A stretch of 8,205 nucleotides of DNA, from positions 1 to 8,205 of the forward strand of contig JAGODU010000172.1 of the NCBI GenBank assembly GCA_017998095.1, read 5' to 3'. Position 1 is the first letter of the stretch, and the number at the start of each line of letters is the position of its first letter. The notes under the pieces are model-generated. The model was not told where the DNA came from. It saw only the letters and a program-made list of their open reading frames with translations, and did no database searches. This stretch comes from Prolixibacteraceae bacterium (GTDB lineage: Bacteria; Bacteroidota; Bacteroidia; Bacteroidales; Prolixibacteraceae). Shown piece by piece: positions 1 through 6,820 of this stretch. The translations under genes and the position numbers were made by a program.

Positions 1-42
1 TGTTAATCGTAAAGTATTAAAGGAATAATACAACCATTAATG

Positions 43-1440
43 TTATATTGTTTTTCTATTTTTCATTTGCAATAGGAAATAAACAGGAATCCCGATTAGT
101 ATTAGTACAAGTCCTATTGCAGCCTCGCGTGGCCGTGTTATGATTGTATTGAAAAAGAGTCCCAAACAAAAAATAATGTAAGCAATTGGTACCACCGGAT
201 AGCCCCACACTTTATATGGTCTTGGGGCATCAGGCATTTTGCGTCTTAATATTATTACTCCCAATGATGTTGCCCCGTAAAAGATAAACACTGCAAATAC
301 TATCATATCAGTCAGCTGGTCGAAAGTACCTGACAAAACAAGCACCGAAGCCCATATTCCCTGCCATAGCAATGAGTTGGAAGGTACATTGGCATTATTG
401 AGTTTCCCTATGCTTTTAAAGAAAAGCTGATCGTTAGCCATAGCATAATATGGTCTTGCCCCGGTTAATACGCTTGCATTTGTACATCCAAAGGTTGTTG
501 CAAGAATCAGTATTGAAATGAACAGCGCTCCTCCTTGACCCCAGAAACTTCTTACTGCTTCTACTGCAGCAATTTGGGTGTTTGAATTGTAAACACTTTC
601 AAGAGCAGGTATCGACATGACTGAAAGATATGTAATGTTGACAAGCAGATATATTGCAATTATTATAAAAACGCCTATCACAATACCTTTTGAGATGTTT
701 TTATTTGGATTTTTTACTTCTCCGCCAATGAAACCTACTGACACCCATCCCTGATAAGCCCAGAATGATGCAAGCATGGCTGTGAAAAACGAAGACAGAG
801 TTACTGTATTATTAGATATGCTATTGAAACTAAAAACTTGTGCAGGTTTTGCTTCATGACTAGTCAACCCGAAAAAAACAATAGTCATTAACCCTGCAAA
901 AACAAGCAAGGTGATAATCCTGCTCAGCCTTGCACCGCTCTTCAATCCTGATATATTTACAAAAGTCAATCCCATGATTAGCAGTATGGCCACTAATTTT
1001 ACCCCAAAATCCTGAAAGGGGTAAAATATCCCTCCGATTGTAAAGTCTTTCAAAGATGAAAATACCTGTGGTATTTCAATTATATGGTTGAGCGACTGTG
1101 CAAATACATAAGCAAGGGATGATATTGTTGCTGTCTGGATTATTGTAAATAATGACCACCCGTACAGAAACGCAAAAAATCTGTTGTAAATCTTTTTGAA
1201 ATAAACATATTCACCTCCGGTATCTGCCAGTAGTCCTGCAACTTCGGCATTGCTCAAAGCTCCCATTATAGTGATAATTCCTCCGACAAGCCATGCTAAC
1301 AGTATCCATCCTGAAGAGTGAAGCTCAGCAGCCATTGGCGCAATCTTTTTATAAACTCCTGATCCTATAATGTTGGCCACAACGAAGATAATTACGTACC
1401 CTAGTCCAAGTGCCCTGACTAAATGCTTTTTGTTATCCAT
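43..1440 (-). CDS. APC-superfamily amino acid permease
   Basis: This 465-residue inner-membrane protein is a secondary transporter of the APC (amino acid-polyamine-organocation) superfamily and most resembles the LAT/SteT-like amino acid exchangers. The hydrophobic profile fits about 12 transmembrane helices, and the length is normal for the family. Near residues 22-31 is the unwound TM1 motif ANIIGSGVYK; its GSG turn is the family's backbone site for the substrate's amino and carboxyl groups. Residues 72-80 (ADTGGEYVY) match the conserved loop after TM2. The start chosen, MDNKKHL, lies just before TM1, and an AGGAG lies 15 nt upstream (1456-1460 on the complement), rather far for a ribosome site. 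The gene is separated by 326 bp from the sigma-factor operon on the same strand, so it is probably transcribed on its own. The substrate cannot be read from sequence. The family call is secure; exchanger versus proton symporter is open. Confidence 0.94.
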   Translation of the reverse strand: MDNKKHLVRALGLGYVIIFVVANIIGSGVYKKIAPMAAELHSSGWILLAWLVGGIITIMGALSNAEVAGLLADTGGEYVYFKKIYNRFFAFLYGWSLFTIIQTATISSLAYVFAQSLNHIIEIPQVFSSLKDFTIGGIFYPFQDFGVKLVAILLIMGLTFVNISGLKSGARLSRIITLLVFAGLMTIVFFGLTSHEAKPAQVFSFNSISNNTVTLSSFFTAMLASFWAYQGWVSVGFIGGEVKNPNKNISKGIVIGVFIIIAIYLLVNITYLSVMSIPALESVYNSNTQIAAVEAVRSFWGQGGALFISILILATTFGCTNASVLTGARPYYAMANDQLFFKSIGKLNNANVPSNSLLWQGIWASVLVLSGTFDQLTDMIVFAVFIFYGATSLGVIILRRKMPDAPRPYKVWGYPVVPIAYIIFCLGLFFNTIITRPREAAIGLVLILIGIPVYFLLQMKNRKTI

Positions 1441-1617
1441 ATTTTTTAATTGGAACTCCTAAATTAAAATATCTTAGGTTCAATGGGAAATTTTTAGAAA
1501 CATAAACTGAAATTATTTTTTTCCAATCTGGAAAGTGTACTTTATCCTGTGTAATAAAAAAAACTGTGCACCAATTTTGAATTGAAAAATACCATTTTTT
1601 AACGTCTTTTGGAAGGG

Positions 1618-1711
1618 TTCACATAGGGATCAAGTTCTTACCAAGTTCTTACCAAGTTCTACCGTAGTGAAACAAACTTTGGTTCAGTCCCGGTTGAGGT
1701 GCTAATGTGAA
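1618..1711. repeat. G+C-richer island bounded by short inverted repeats
   Basis: By hand count this 94-bp stretch is about 41% G+C, while the sequence on both sides is clearly more AT-rich (about 21% over the 57 bp to its right). It begins with TTCACAT (1618-1624) and ends with the reverse complement ATGTGAA (1705-1711), and it contains the 11-bp tandem repeats at 1631-1660. I cannot assign it to a known element. Candidates are a small dispersed intergenic repeat, a degenerate mobile-element end, or a small structured RNA. A 7-bp inverted repeat is expected by chance in a gap this long; only its position at the edges of the compositional shift makes it notable. Confidence 0.4.
1631..1660. repeat. 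11-bp tandem direct repeat, 2.7 copies
   Basis: The unit CAAGTTCTTAC occurs perfectly at 1631-1641 and 1642-1652, and a partial third copy, CAAGTTCT, follows at 1653-1660, where the sequence then diverges. The period of 11 bp is close to one DNA helical turn, so bound proteins would face the same side. It lies in a non-coding gap. An iteron-like or operator role, or simple slippage expansion, are all possible, and nothing decides between them. Confidence 0.85.
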
Positions 1712-1766
1712 AAGTTTTAAAAATTTATTGTGTAAAAGAACATTTTTGAGTTGTTGCAACAAAATT

Positions 1767-2192
1767 TCATTTCAAATTATTTAATGATTCGACTCTCTCC
1801 TTTAATAATTCAACCCTCGATTCTTTATCTGCAGAATATGTATCAGATGTATTAATTACATATTCTGTAAGTATCAGGGCTTTTTCAGTAAATTCGAGAC
1901 ATTCCGCATAATTATTTTTGGCAAAGGAAAGTTCGGATTGTGCGAACATGAGCTCAGAAAGTATTTCTAAATGGCCATGGGTATAATTGTGTTCATTCAA
2001 CAGTGTCTCAGTGATCTTTTCTTTTGGTATTGCAAAGAAGAAAGCTGCATCTTCCTTTAGAAATTCATGAAATGCATTTTCAATTTCAACGGAGGCTTTT
2101 GTGAATTCACCTTTTTTAATGAGCCCTATAATTCCCATAATCAGGTCGCCGATCATTTCTATCATTTTTAATATGAAGTCTTTCTGATACAT
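1767..2192 (-). CDS. Helical protein of unknown function, third gene of sigma operon
   Basis: This 141-residue soluble protein ends the sigma-factor operon and starts 2 nt after the stop of the gene upstream, so it is very likely co-translated with it. The N-terminus MYQKDFILKMIEMIGDLIMGIIGLIKKGEF forms an amphipathic to hydrophobic helix that could touch the membrane or a partner. Residues about 77-110 (LSELMFAQSELSFAKNNYAECLEFTEKAL) have the A-helix/B-helix spacing of a tetratricopeptide repeat, and the C-terminus (125-141) is a charged helix. The N-terminal pattern resembles a domain-of-unknown-function family that I recall as DUF6483; I am not certain of this number. No catalytic motif is visible. 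Given its place, a helper of the membrane partner or a modulator of the sigma factor is plausible, but this is inference. The stop is TGA, and no Shine-Dalgarno sequence is seen. Confidence 0.75.
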   Translation of the reverse strand: MYQKDFILKMIEMIGDLIMGIIGLIKKGEFTKASVEIENAFHEFLKEDAAFFFAIPKEKITETLLNEHNYTHGHLEILSELMFAQSELSFAKNNYAECLEFTEKALILTEYVINTSDTYSADKESRVELLKERVESLNNLK

Positions 2193-2194
2193 AG

Positions 2195-2836
2195 TTAGTT
2201 TTCTGAATTAAGATCGTTAATGTTTTTTTCTATATCGTTGAAAATTACTGAAAATCTTTTCTTAAACAAGTGTTTTTCAACAAAGGGGCCTGCAATTATA
2301 GAGATTATTGAAGTGATAAGAACGATGCCCTGCAGTGAAATAATATTGAAGTTAGAAAAATCTGTTTTTTCGTTTATTACAATATTTGCAAGTAGGGTTA
2401 TTATAATGAACGTAATAGCTGAAAACACCGATTCTTCTTTGTATATCTTAAGGAAAGCTTGTCTCAGGTTTTCAAATGAGTCTTTCATCGATACTGTTGT
2501 AAAGGACATTTGGAGTAATTTTAACCTTGAATTTGTTTTTATTGCTTTAAAAGCAAAAAAGAAAATAGTCAATGATAAAAATATATATGCTATAAGCGGC
2601 ATTTTTGCAGCATGTTGGCTGTTAACAATAGTTGCAAGAATCATGGCTCCAAAAACAAATATTGAAGAAGAAATATTCATAATTAAATCTGTTCTTGCTT
2701 TTTTGCTTAAGTTATCAATTAGCCTGCTGTTCTTTTTAGTGATTATCCTCTCGATATTCTCGATTGCAAGCTCGTTGCCAATTAGTTTTTCCTTAGCTAA
2801 GACTTGCCATATATTTTTTAATTCATCTGTTTCCAT
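2195..2836 (-). CDS. Four-helix membrane protein, probable anti-sigma or sensor partner
   Basis: The product has 213 residues. Its cytosolic N-terminus, METDELKNIWQVLAKEK, has the ELKxxW pattern I associate with small membrane proteins encoded behind ECF sigma genes in Bacteroidota. Four hydrophobic segments follow at about residues 51-72, 79-98, 136-154 and 165-184, joined by basic or charged stretches, and a charged tail ends the protein. No zinc-binding HxxxCxxC anti-sigma motif is present. The start codon lies inside the 3' end of the sigma gene (14-nt overlap), a layout typical of translational coupling between a sigma factor and its regulator. I infer that it holds or releases the sigma factor at the inner membrane. 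The sequence proves only a membrane protein in the same operon, and no enzyme function is apparent. The opposite strand has a long open frame here, which I regard as a shadow. Confidence 0.8.
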   Translation of the reverse strand: METDELKNIWQVLAKEKLIGNELAIENIERIITKKNSRLIDNLSKKARTDLIMNISSSIFVFGAMILATIVNSQHAAKMPLIAYIFLSLTIFFFAFKAIKTNSRLKLLQMSFTTVSMKDSFENLRQAFLKIYKEESVFSAITFIIITLLANIVINEKTDFSNFNIISLQGIVLITSIISIIAGPFVEKHLFKKRFSVIFNDIEKNINDLNSEN

Positions 2837-3311
2837 TTTCTATTTTTTTAGAAATTAATGATTTGATTCTATTTATTTTAACACCGGTATTCGTTTCTGA
2901 AATTCCTGTAATCTCAGCTATTTCCCTGTACGAGAAATCATCAAGATAAAGGGTGATTATAGCTTTGTCTATATCTGACAACCTGTTGATTGCGCAATAA
3001 AGCCTTTCCTGGTTTGTGGTCTGCTCTTTTTCGCAGTCGGTAATTCCGAAGTCATACTTGTTTTCGTAATTCACCAGTTGAGGCAGAGACTTTTCCTTAC
3101 GGATGATGTCAATTGCAGCATTAAGACAAACCCTGTACATCCAGGTGGAAAACTTTGATTGATTCTGAAAAGTGGGGAACGCCCTCCAAAGCTGAATTAT
3201 AAGTTCTTGCTTATAATCTTCCTTTTCTTTTCTGTTTCCAAAATATATGTTGCAGATTTTGTGAACTATACCTTGATTCTGGTAAAGTAATTCTGTAAAT
3301 AGCTTTTCCAT
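2823..3311 (-). CDS. ECF-type (sigma-70 family) RNA polymerase sigma factor
   Basis: This 162-residue protein has the two-domain design of extracytoplasmic-function sigma factors. Region 2 covers about residues 7-74, with EDYKQELIIQLWRAFPTF (core-polymerase binding) followed by SKFSTWMYRVCLNAAIDIIRK, which melts and reads the -10 element. A variable linker (75-100) follows. Region 4 covers about 101-156 with the helix-turn-helix SYREIAEITGISETNTGVKINRIK, which reads the -35 element. No region 1 or 3 is present, and the length is normal for ECF factors. It is the first gene of a three-gene operon and overlaps the next gene by 14 nt. It is divergent from the ABC exporter, with 125 bp between the two start codons. 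ECF factors often activate their own promoter, so the shared region is the first place to look for its target. The signal sensed is unknown. Confidence 0.95.
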   Translation of the reverse strand: MEKLFTELLYQNQGIVHKICNIYFGNRKEKEDYKQELIIQLWRAFPTFQNQSKFSTWMYRVCLNAAIDIIRKEKSLPQLVNYENKYDFGITDCEKEQTTNQERLYCAINRLSDIDKAIITLYLDDFSYREIAEITGISETNTGVKINRIKSLISKKIENGNR

Positions 3312-3357
3312 ATTTATGGATTAAATTTTTGTCAATAGGACGTATTTTGATGATTGA

Positions 3358-3388
3358 ATATTACAAATTAGATAAAAAATTGTAATAT
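3358..3388. promoter_or_regulatory. Inverted repeat in the divergent sigma/ABC control region
   Basis: ATATTACAA (3358-3366) and its exact reverse complement TTGTAATAT (3380-3388) flank a 13-nt spacer; allowing one mismatch extends the arms to 12 bp. The repeat lies about 47 bp upstream of the sigma gene start and 48 bp upstream of the ABC gene start, nearly central between the two. It may be an operator for a dimeric regulator. The DNA here is very AT-rich, which raises the odds of chance repeats. Imperfect -7 boxes (one base short of TAnnTTTG) lie at 3364-3370 on the minus strand and 3343-3349 on the plus strand. Confidence 0.4.
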
Positions 3389-3436
3389 GTTTATAAGTGA
3401 TTTGTTTATCCTTCAATTTTAACTAAATGTCCTTAA

Positions 3437-4351
3437 ATGAATGCAATTATCAAGGCGGATAATCTTTGTAAGAAATTTGGAGAGTTCACTGCTGTCAGTG
3501 ATTTAAGCTTTTCAATTTTTGAGAACGAAGTGTTTGGACTTCTTGGTCCCAATGGCGCCGGCAAGACTACAACAATCAGTATGATATGTGGATTGATTCC
3601 GCTTTCTTCAGGTTCAATAGAATTGAAAGGTGGTAAAGACCGGAAATCAATATTGGGCTATTGTCCGCAGGAAAATATTTTCTATCCAAAGCTAACGTGC
3701 TTTGAACAAGTGGTTTTTATTGGTCAGATGTATGGAATACCAACTGATATTCTGAAGAAAAGGGCAAAGGAATATCTTGAAATGCTTGGTTTAAAAGATA
3801 AAATGAACGAAAGGGCTGCCAAGCTTTCGGGAGGGATGAAGAGGCGACTGAATATTTGTCTTGCTATCATTCATCAGCCGGAGGTTTTGATTCTTGATGA
3901 GCCTGAAGCTGGACTTGATCCTCAAAGCCGTTTACTGGTGAGGGATTTTATAAGAAATTTCGGCAAAGAAAAGACTGTTTTGCTTACTACTCATAATATG
4001 GATGAAGCTGACCGTCTGGCTGACAGGGTAGCAATCATCGATCATGGTAAACTATTGTTGCTCGATACTCCGGGAAATCTTAAAAAAAGCGTAGGCGAGG
4101 GTGATATCCTCGAGATAGTTCTAGAAAATGGCGATGAACAAGTGTTGGCCGGAAAACTTAAACATCTTGATATGAATGTAAAAGTATCGGATAATTCAGT
4201 TTTAATTAAACATTCAAATGTGATTGACAAATTGCCTGTCATTAAGTCGGTTGCAGAAGCAAACGGGCTTTCAGTTTCTGAAATAAAGCTAAGGGAAAAT
4301 TCACTTGAAGATGTTTTCATTCATTTAACAGGGAGGAACTTAAGGCAATGA
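3437..4351 (+). CDS. ABC transporter ATP-binding protein
   Basis: This 304-residue protein is the cytosolic ATPase that powers the permease encoded next to it. All nucleotide-binding motifs are intact: Walker A GPNGAGKTT (residues 37-45), Q-loop Gln78 in YCPQE, signature LSGGM (130-134), Walker B VLILDEPE with Asp154 and catalytic Glu155, D-loop GLDP (159-162) and H-loop His186 in TTHNMDEA. After the usual DEP, a glutamate replaces the common threonine (DEPEAGLDP). The C-terminal 80 residues end in SLEDVFIHLTGR, the tail typical of the drug/antibiotic exporter (DrrA/CcmA-like) ATPases that pair with ABC-2 permeases. The start at 3437 begins just before the conserved first beta strand, and an ATG at 3427 is out of frame. 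Its stop overlaps the permease start (ATGA), which indicates translational coupling. The substrate is unknown. Confidence 0.95.
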   Translation: MNAIIKADNLCKKFGEFTAVSDLSFSIFENEVFGLLGPNGAGKTTTISMICGLIPLSSGSIELKGGKDRKSILGYCPQENIFYPKLTCFEQVVFIGQMYGIPTDILKKRAKEYLEMLGLKDKMNERAAKLSGGMKRRLNICLAIIHQPEVLILDEPEAGLDPQSRLLVRDFIRNFGKEKTVLLTTHNMDEADRLADRVAIIDHGKLLLLDTPGNLKKSVGEGDILEIVLENGDEQVLAGKLKHLDMNVKVSDNSVLIKHSNVIDKLPVIKSVAEANGLSVSEIKLRENSLEDVFIHLTGRNLRQ

Positions 4352-5514
4352 AAACAATACACATCATCATAAAAAGTCTGAAAGAGCAGATAAGGAGCTT
4401 TGGGGTTTTGCTGCTCACACTTTCAATGGGACCTTTCTTTATTTTCGTTTACTACCTTATTACTGAAACATCAAAGCCTCAGTATGATATTGAGATTGTG
4501 AATATCGATAAAGGTATTGTTATCGACGGGCAAACTTATAATCATGGCAAGGACATGGTTTCATTCTTTTGTGAAACTGATTTTGATATTAATACAATGC
4601 CTTTTAAGGTTTCAGAATCAATAGACAAAGAAAAAGCAATAGAAAAAGTTAAGAAAGGAGAGACGGATGCCCTGCTGATAATAGGAGAAGAATTTTCTCA
4701 ATCTGCTGGTAATCAACTTTCAGACATGACATCATCTGCGCCGGTTGTTGAATTCACGGGTGATCTTACTAAAACAAGCTATCTCATAAGTGCAGTTTGG
4801 GCAAACGAAGTTCTCAACGAATTTATGTATCAGTTGTCTGGTTCGAAAAGATTAGTTGAGGTAAAGGAAATACCCCTCGGATCTTCGGGAAGTATGAACG
4901 ATTTTCAGATGATGGTTCCGGGATTGCTGATTGTTTCTTTGATAATGCTCATGTTTACAGCAAGTATTGCCTTTGTATCTGAAGTAGAGAATAAGACAAT
5001 CATGAGATTGAAACTTTCTAAAATCACTACTTTACAGTTTCTGGCCGGCAATACTATTGTTCAGCTGATACTGGGAGTTACTTCAGTTATTTTAACATTA
5101 GTTATTGCTTTAATGCTGGGATATCAGTATTCGGGTTCATTGTTAATAATGATTTTAATTGCCGGACTCACCAGCCTTTCAATTATTGCTTTCAGCCTTA
5201 TAATAGCTGCTTTAACAAAAACAGCAGGAGAGGTTCTTGTAGTTGGCAATTTCCCGATGTTTCTGTTTATGTTTTTCACAGGGGCAGCTTTCCCTTTGAA
5301 AAGTGCAGCATTGTTTACTATTGCAGGCTATCCTGTTAATCTGCAGGGATTAATGACTCCTACTCATGCAATATCAGCGTTGAATAAAACACTTACTATG
5401 GATATGAGTTTCGGGAGTATAATACCTGAAATAACAGCAATTTGTATTCTTACCCTTATTTATTTTATTGTTGGGGCAATAATATTCAAAAAAAGACATT
5501 TGAAGCTAGGATAA
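4348..5514 (+). CDS. ABC-2 type exporter permease
   Basis: This 388-residue inner-membrane protein forms the channel of the exporter with the ATPase just upstream. One N-terminal helix (about 18-38) is followed by a large extracytoplasmic domain (about 40-187). Five more helices lie at about 188-211, 231-257, 263-290, 296-313 and 361-380. This 1+5 layout with a long first loop is that of the ABC2_membrane_3 / YhgE-like permeases. The segment FFTGAAFPL (309-317) before the last long loop matches the family's conserved turn. The gene starts inside the stop codon of the ATPase gene, so equal production is expected. A single permease gene means that the working transporter is probably a homodimer with two ATPases. 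The cargo (drug, lipid, peptide or other) cannot be told. The head-to-head ECF operon suggests a stress or envelope role, as inference. Confidence 0.93.
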   Translation: MKTIHIIIKSLKEQIRSFGVLLLTLSMGPFFIFVYYLITETSKPQYDIEIVNIDKGIVIDGQTYNHGKDMVSFFCETDFDINTMPFKVSESIDKEKAIEKVKKGETDALLIIGEEFSQSAGNQLSDMTSSAPVVEFTGDLTKTSYLISAVWANEVLNEFMYQLSGSKRLVEVKEIPLGSSGSMNDFQMMVPGLLIVSLIMLMFTASIAFVSEVENKTIMRLKLSKITTLQFLAGNTIVQLILGVTSVILTLVIALMLGYQYSGSLLIMILIAGLTSLSIIAFSLIIAALTKTAGEVLVVGNFPMFLFMFFTGAAFPLKSAALFTIAGYPVNLQGLMTPTHAISALNKTLTMDMSFGSIIPEITAICILTLIYFIVGAIIFKKRHLKLG

Positions 5515-5533
5515 ACGCTTAAACTAACCTGAT

Positions 5534-6256
5534 ATGATAAAGATTGAAGAAATTGCAAAAATGATAGATCATTCAATCCTTCATCCAACTTTCACAGATA
5601 AGGATTTAATTGAAAATTGTAAAATTGCATTGAAATATGATGTTGCAACAGTTTGTGTAAAGCCATTTCATGTAAAGATGGCATCAAAATTTGTAAAAGG
5701 CAGTGGGGTAGGAGTTTGTGCTGTAATTGGATTCCCACATGGAAACAGCACTATAAAGATTAAGGTTGAAGAGGCGCTGCAGGTAATTGAGGATGGAGCT
5801 ACTGAAGTAGATATGGTTGTCAATATTGGAAAAGCATTACAGAATGATTGGGACTATATTAATGAGGAGCTGCGAAAGATAAATAAAGCATGCATTGATA
5901 ATAAGGCTATCCTTAAGGTTATATTTGAAAACGATTTCATTACATCTGATAATGATAAAATAAAGCTTTGCCAATTGTGTAACGACAATGAGGTAGCATT
6001 TGTGAAAACATCAACAGGATATGGTTTTGTTAAAGGAGAGGATGGTAACTACAACTACAAAGGGGCTACTTGGCACGATCTGGAATTGATGAGGAAATAT
6101 TGTAACCCTTATGTTCAGATAAAAGCAGCGGGTGGAATTAGAAATTTAAACCAATTGTTAAAAGTTAGGGAGCTTGGAGTAACAAGGGTTGGAGCTACAG
6201 CAACTGAAGCTATAATAGAAGAAGCTAAAAAACTGCAAATACGGAGCAATTTCTAA
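5534..6256 (+). CDS. deoC: Deoxyribose-phosphate aldolase (EC 4.1.2.4)
   Basis: DeoC cleaves 2-deoxy-D-ribose 5-phosphate to acetaldehyde and glyceraldehyde 3-phosphate in the cytosol, which lets deoxynucleosides feed central carbon metabolism. The 240-residue TIM-barrel protein shows the family's signature strands: ATVCVKP (38-44), EVDMVVNIG (91-99) with catalytic Asp93, VKTSTGYG (157-164) with Schiff-base Lys158, and IKAAGGIR (196-203) with the proton-relay Lys197. After STGYG there is an extra loop of about ten residues, FVKGEDGNYNYKG, before the helix that in the E. coli-type enzyme follows directly. The strand usually ending in ET reads KVIFEN here. The gene starts 19 bp after the ABC permease stop and could be read through from that promoter, although no functional tie is evident. 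No Shine-Dalgarno sequence is seen. The family assignment is firm. Confidence 0.96.
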   Translation: MIKIEEIAKMIDHSILHPTFTDKDLIENCKIALKYDVATVCVKPFHVKMASKFVKGSGVGVCAVIGFPHGNSTIKIKVEEALQVIEDGATEVDMVVNIGKALQNDWDYINEELRKINKACIDNKAILKVIFENDFITSDNDKIKLCQLCNDNEVAFVKTSTGYGFVKGEDGNYNYKGATWHDLELMRKYCNPYVQIKAAGGIRNLNQLLKVRELGVTRVGATATEAIIEEAKKLQIRSNF

Positions 6257-6284
6257 AAACTAACAATAAAATATAAAAGTAAAT

Positions 6285-6779
6285 ATGAACAAATCGATTT
6301 TCAATTTAATTAACAACATCGTATTATTAATATCCGGGATTATTGCTGCAATTTCAGGTTTAACCATGCAGTTAGGTTTTCATATGCACGGGAGCCATGG
6401 AAATGAAATAAATACTTTAATGGGGTTTACTTTTAATGAATGGTCAGTAATTCACAAAGTCTCAATTGTAATAATGTCATTGACAATCGTATATCATATT
6501 TTCATTCACTGGAAATGGTATAAAGGGGTATTGAAGAAACATCTCATAAATAAAAACAAGGTTTCAATTTATATAACAGTAGTGTTTGTGCTTGTTGCTA
6601 TAACAGGGCTTGCACCTTGGTCCCTAACCTTATTTGGGGGTCTGGAGCATGTAAGAAAGGGATTTATTGAAATACACGACAAGCTGACTTTCGGACTGAT
6701 AGCATTAATGCTTTTGCATATTGTAAAGAAATTTAAATGGTATTACACATCTTTCTTGAAATTATTCAAAAAGGAATAA
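6285..6779 (+). CDS. Four-helix cytochrome b-like membrane protein (DUF4405-like)
   Basis: The 164-residue product has four hydrophobic helices (about residues 8-30, 54-75, 93-116 and 132-149). Helix 2 begins at His57 and carries His71 and His75 at its end (IHK...YHIFIHWKW); helix 4 runs from His131 to His145. The pairs His57/His71 and His131/His145 each have 13 residues between them, the HX13H spacing of axial heme ligands in classic cytochromes b. I therefore infer a di-heme four-helix bundle in the inner membrane that carries electrons. The IHK and IHWKW motifs fit the DUF4405 family. The loop between helices 1 and 2 has a HMHGSHG cluster (33-39) that could bind metal. The gene follows deoC by 28 bp on the same strand and converges on the cation transporter gene. 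The redox partner is unknown, and no oxidase or dehydrogenase gene lies near it. Confidence 0.82.
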   Translation: MNKSIFNLINNIVLLISGIIAAISGLTMQLGFHMHGSHGNEINTLMGFTFNEWSVIHKVSIVIMSLTIVYHIFIHWKWYKGVLKKHLINKNKVSIYITVVFVLVAITGLAPWSLTLFGGLEHVRKGFIEIHDKLTFGLIALMLLHIVKKFKWYYTSFLKLFKKE

Positions 6780-6820
6780 GGTAATTTCAGTTAAGAAGTT
6801 ATAGTAGCAGAATTTTTAAA

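Larger units (their letters stand above)
1441..1766. other. Long intergenic region without a gene
   Basis: This gap separates the permease from the end of the sigma-factor operon, both on the minus strand. I see no credible open frame. No exact TAnnTTTG box occurs on either strand, so the permease promoter is not identified. A 6-bp perfect hairpin (TTTCCA, 3-nt loop, TGGAAA) lies at 1520-1534, about 80 bp upstream of the permease start, and could sit in its leader. It is not followed by a T-run in either direction, so it does not look like a terminator. A 12-bp palindrome, TTGTTGCAACAA, lies at 1751-1762 just past the operon's last stop codon. The middle of the gap, roughly 1618-1711, holds a compositionally different island, listed separately. 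Confidence 0.6.

Noticed and set aside
1681..1700. Possible tRNA remnant: a GGTTCAGTCCC stretch resembling a T-arm
   Set aside because: No acceptor stem, D-arm or anticodon arm can be drawn around it on either strand.
1751..1762. Perfect 12-bp palindrome TTGTTGCAACAA after the operon's last gene, as a terminator
   Set aside because: The stem has no room for a loop and no T-run follows it on the minus strand. About two such palindromes are expected by chance in a window of this size.
2220..2858. Long plus-strand open frame of 212 codons opposite the four-helix membrane protein
   Set aside because: It lies antisense to the operon-linked membrane gene, has no recognisable domain, and the minus-strand frame fits the tight operon spacing. 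I treat it as a shadow.
4042..4320. Minus-strand open frame of 92 codons inside the ABC ATPase gene
   Set aside because: It is low-complexity, rich in Ser, Phe and Thr, and lies fully inside a clear ATPase domain on the other strand.
6780..6820. Bidirectional terminator between the convergent cytochrome-like and CDF genes
   Set aside because: I looked for a stem-loop in the 41-bp gap and found none of meaningful length.
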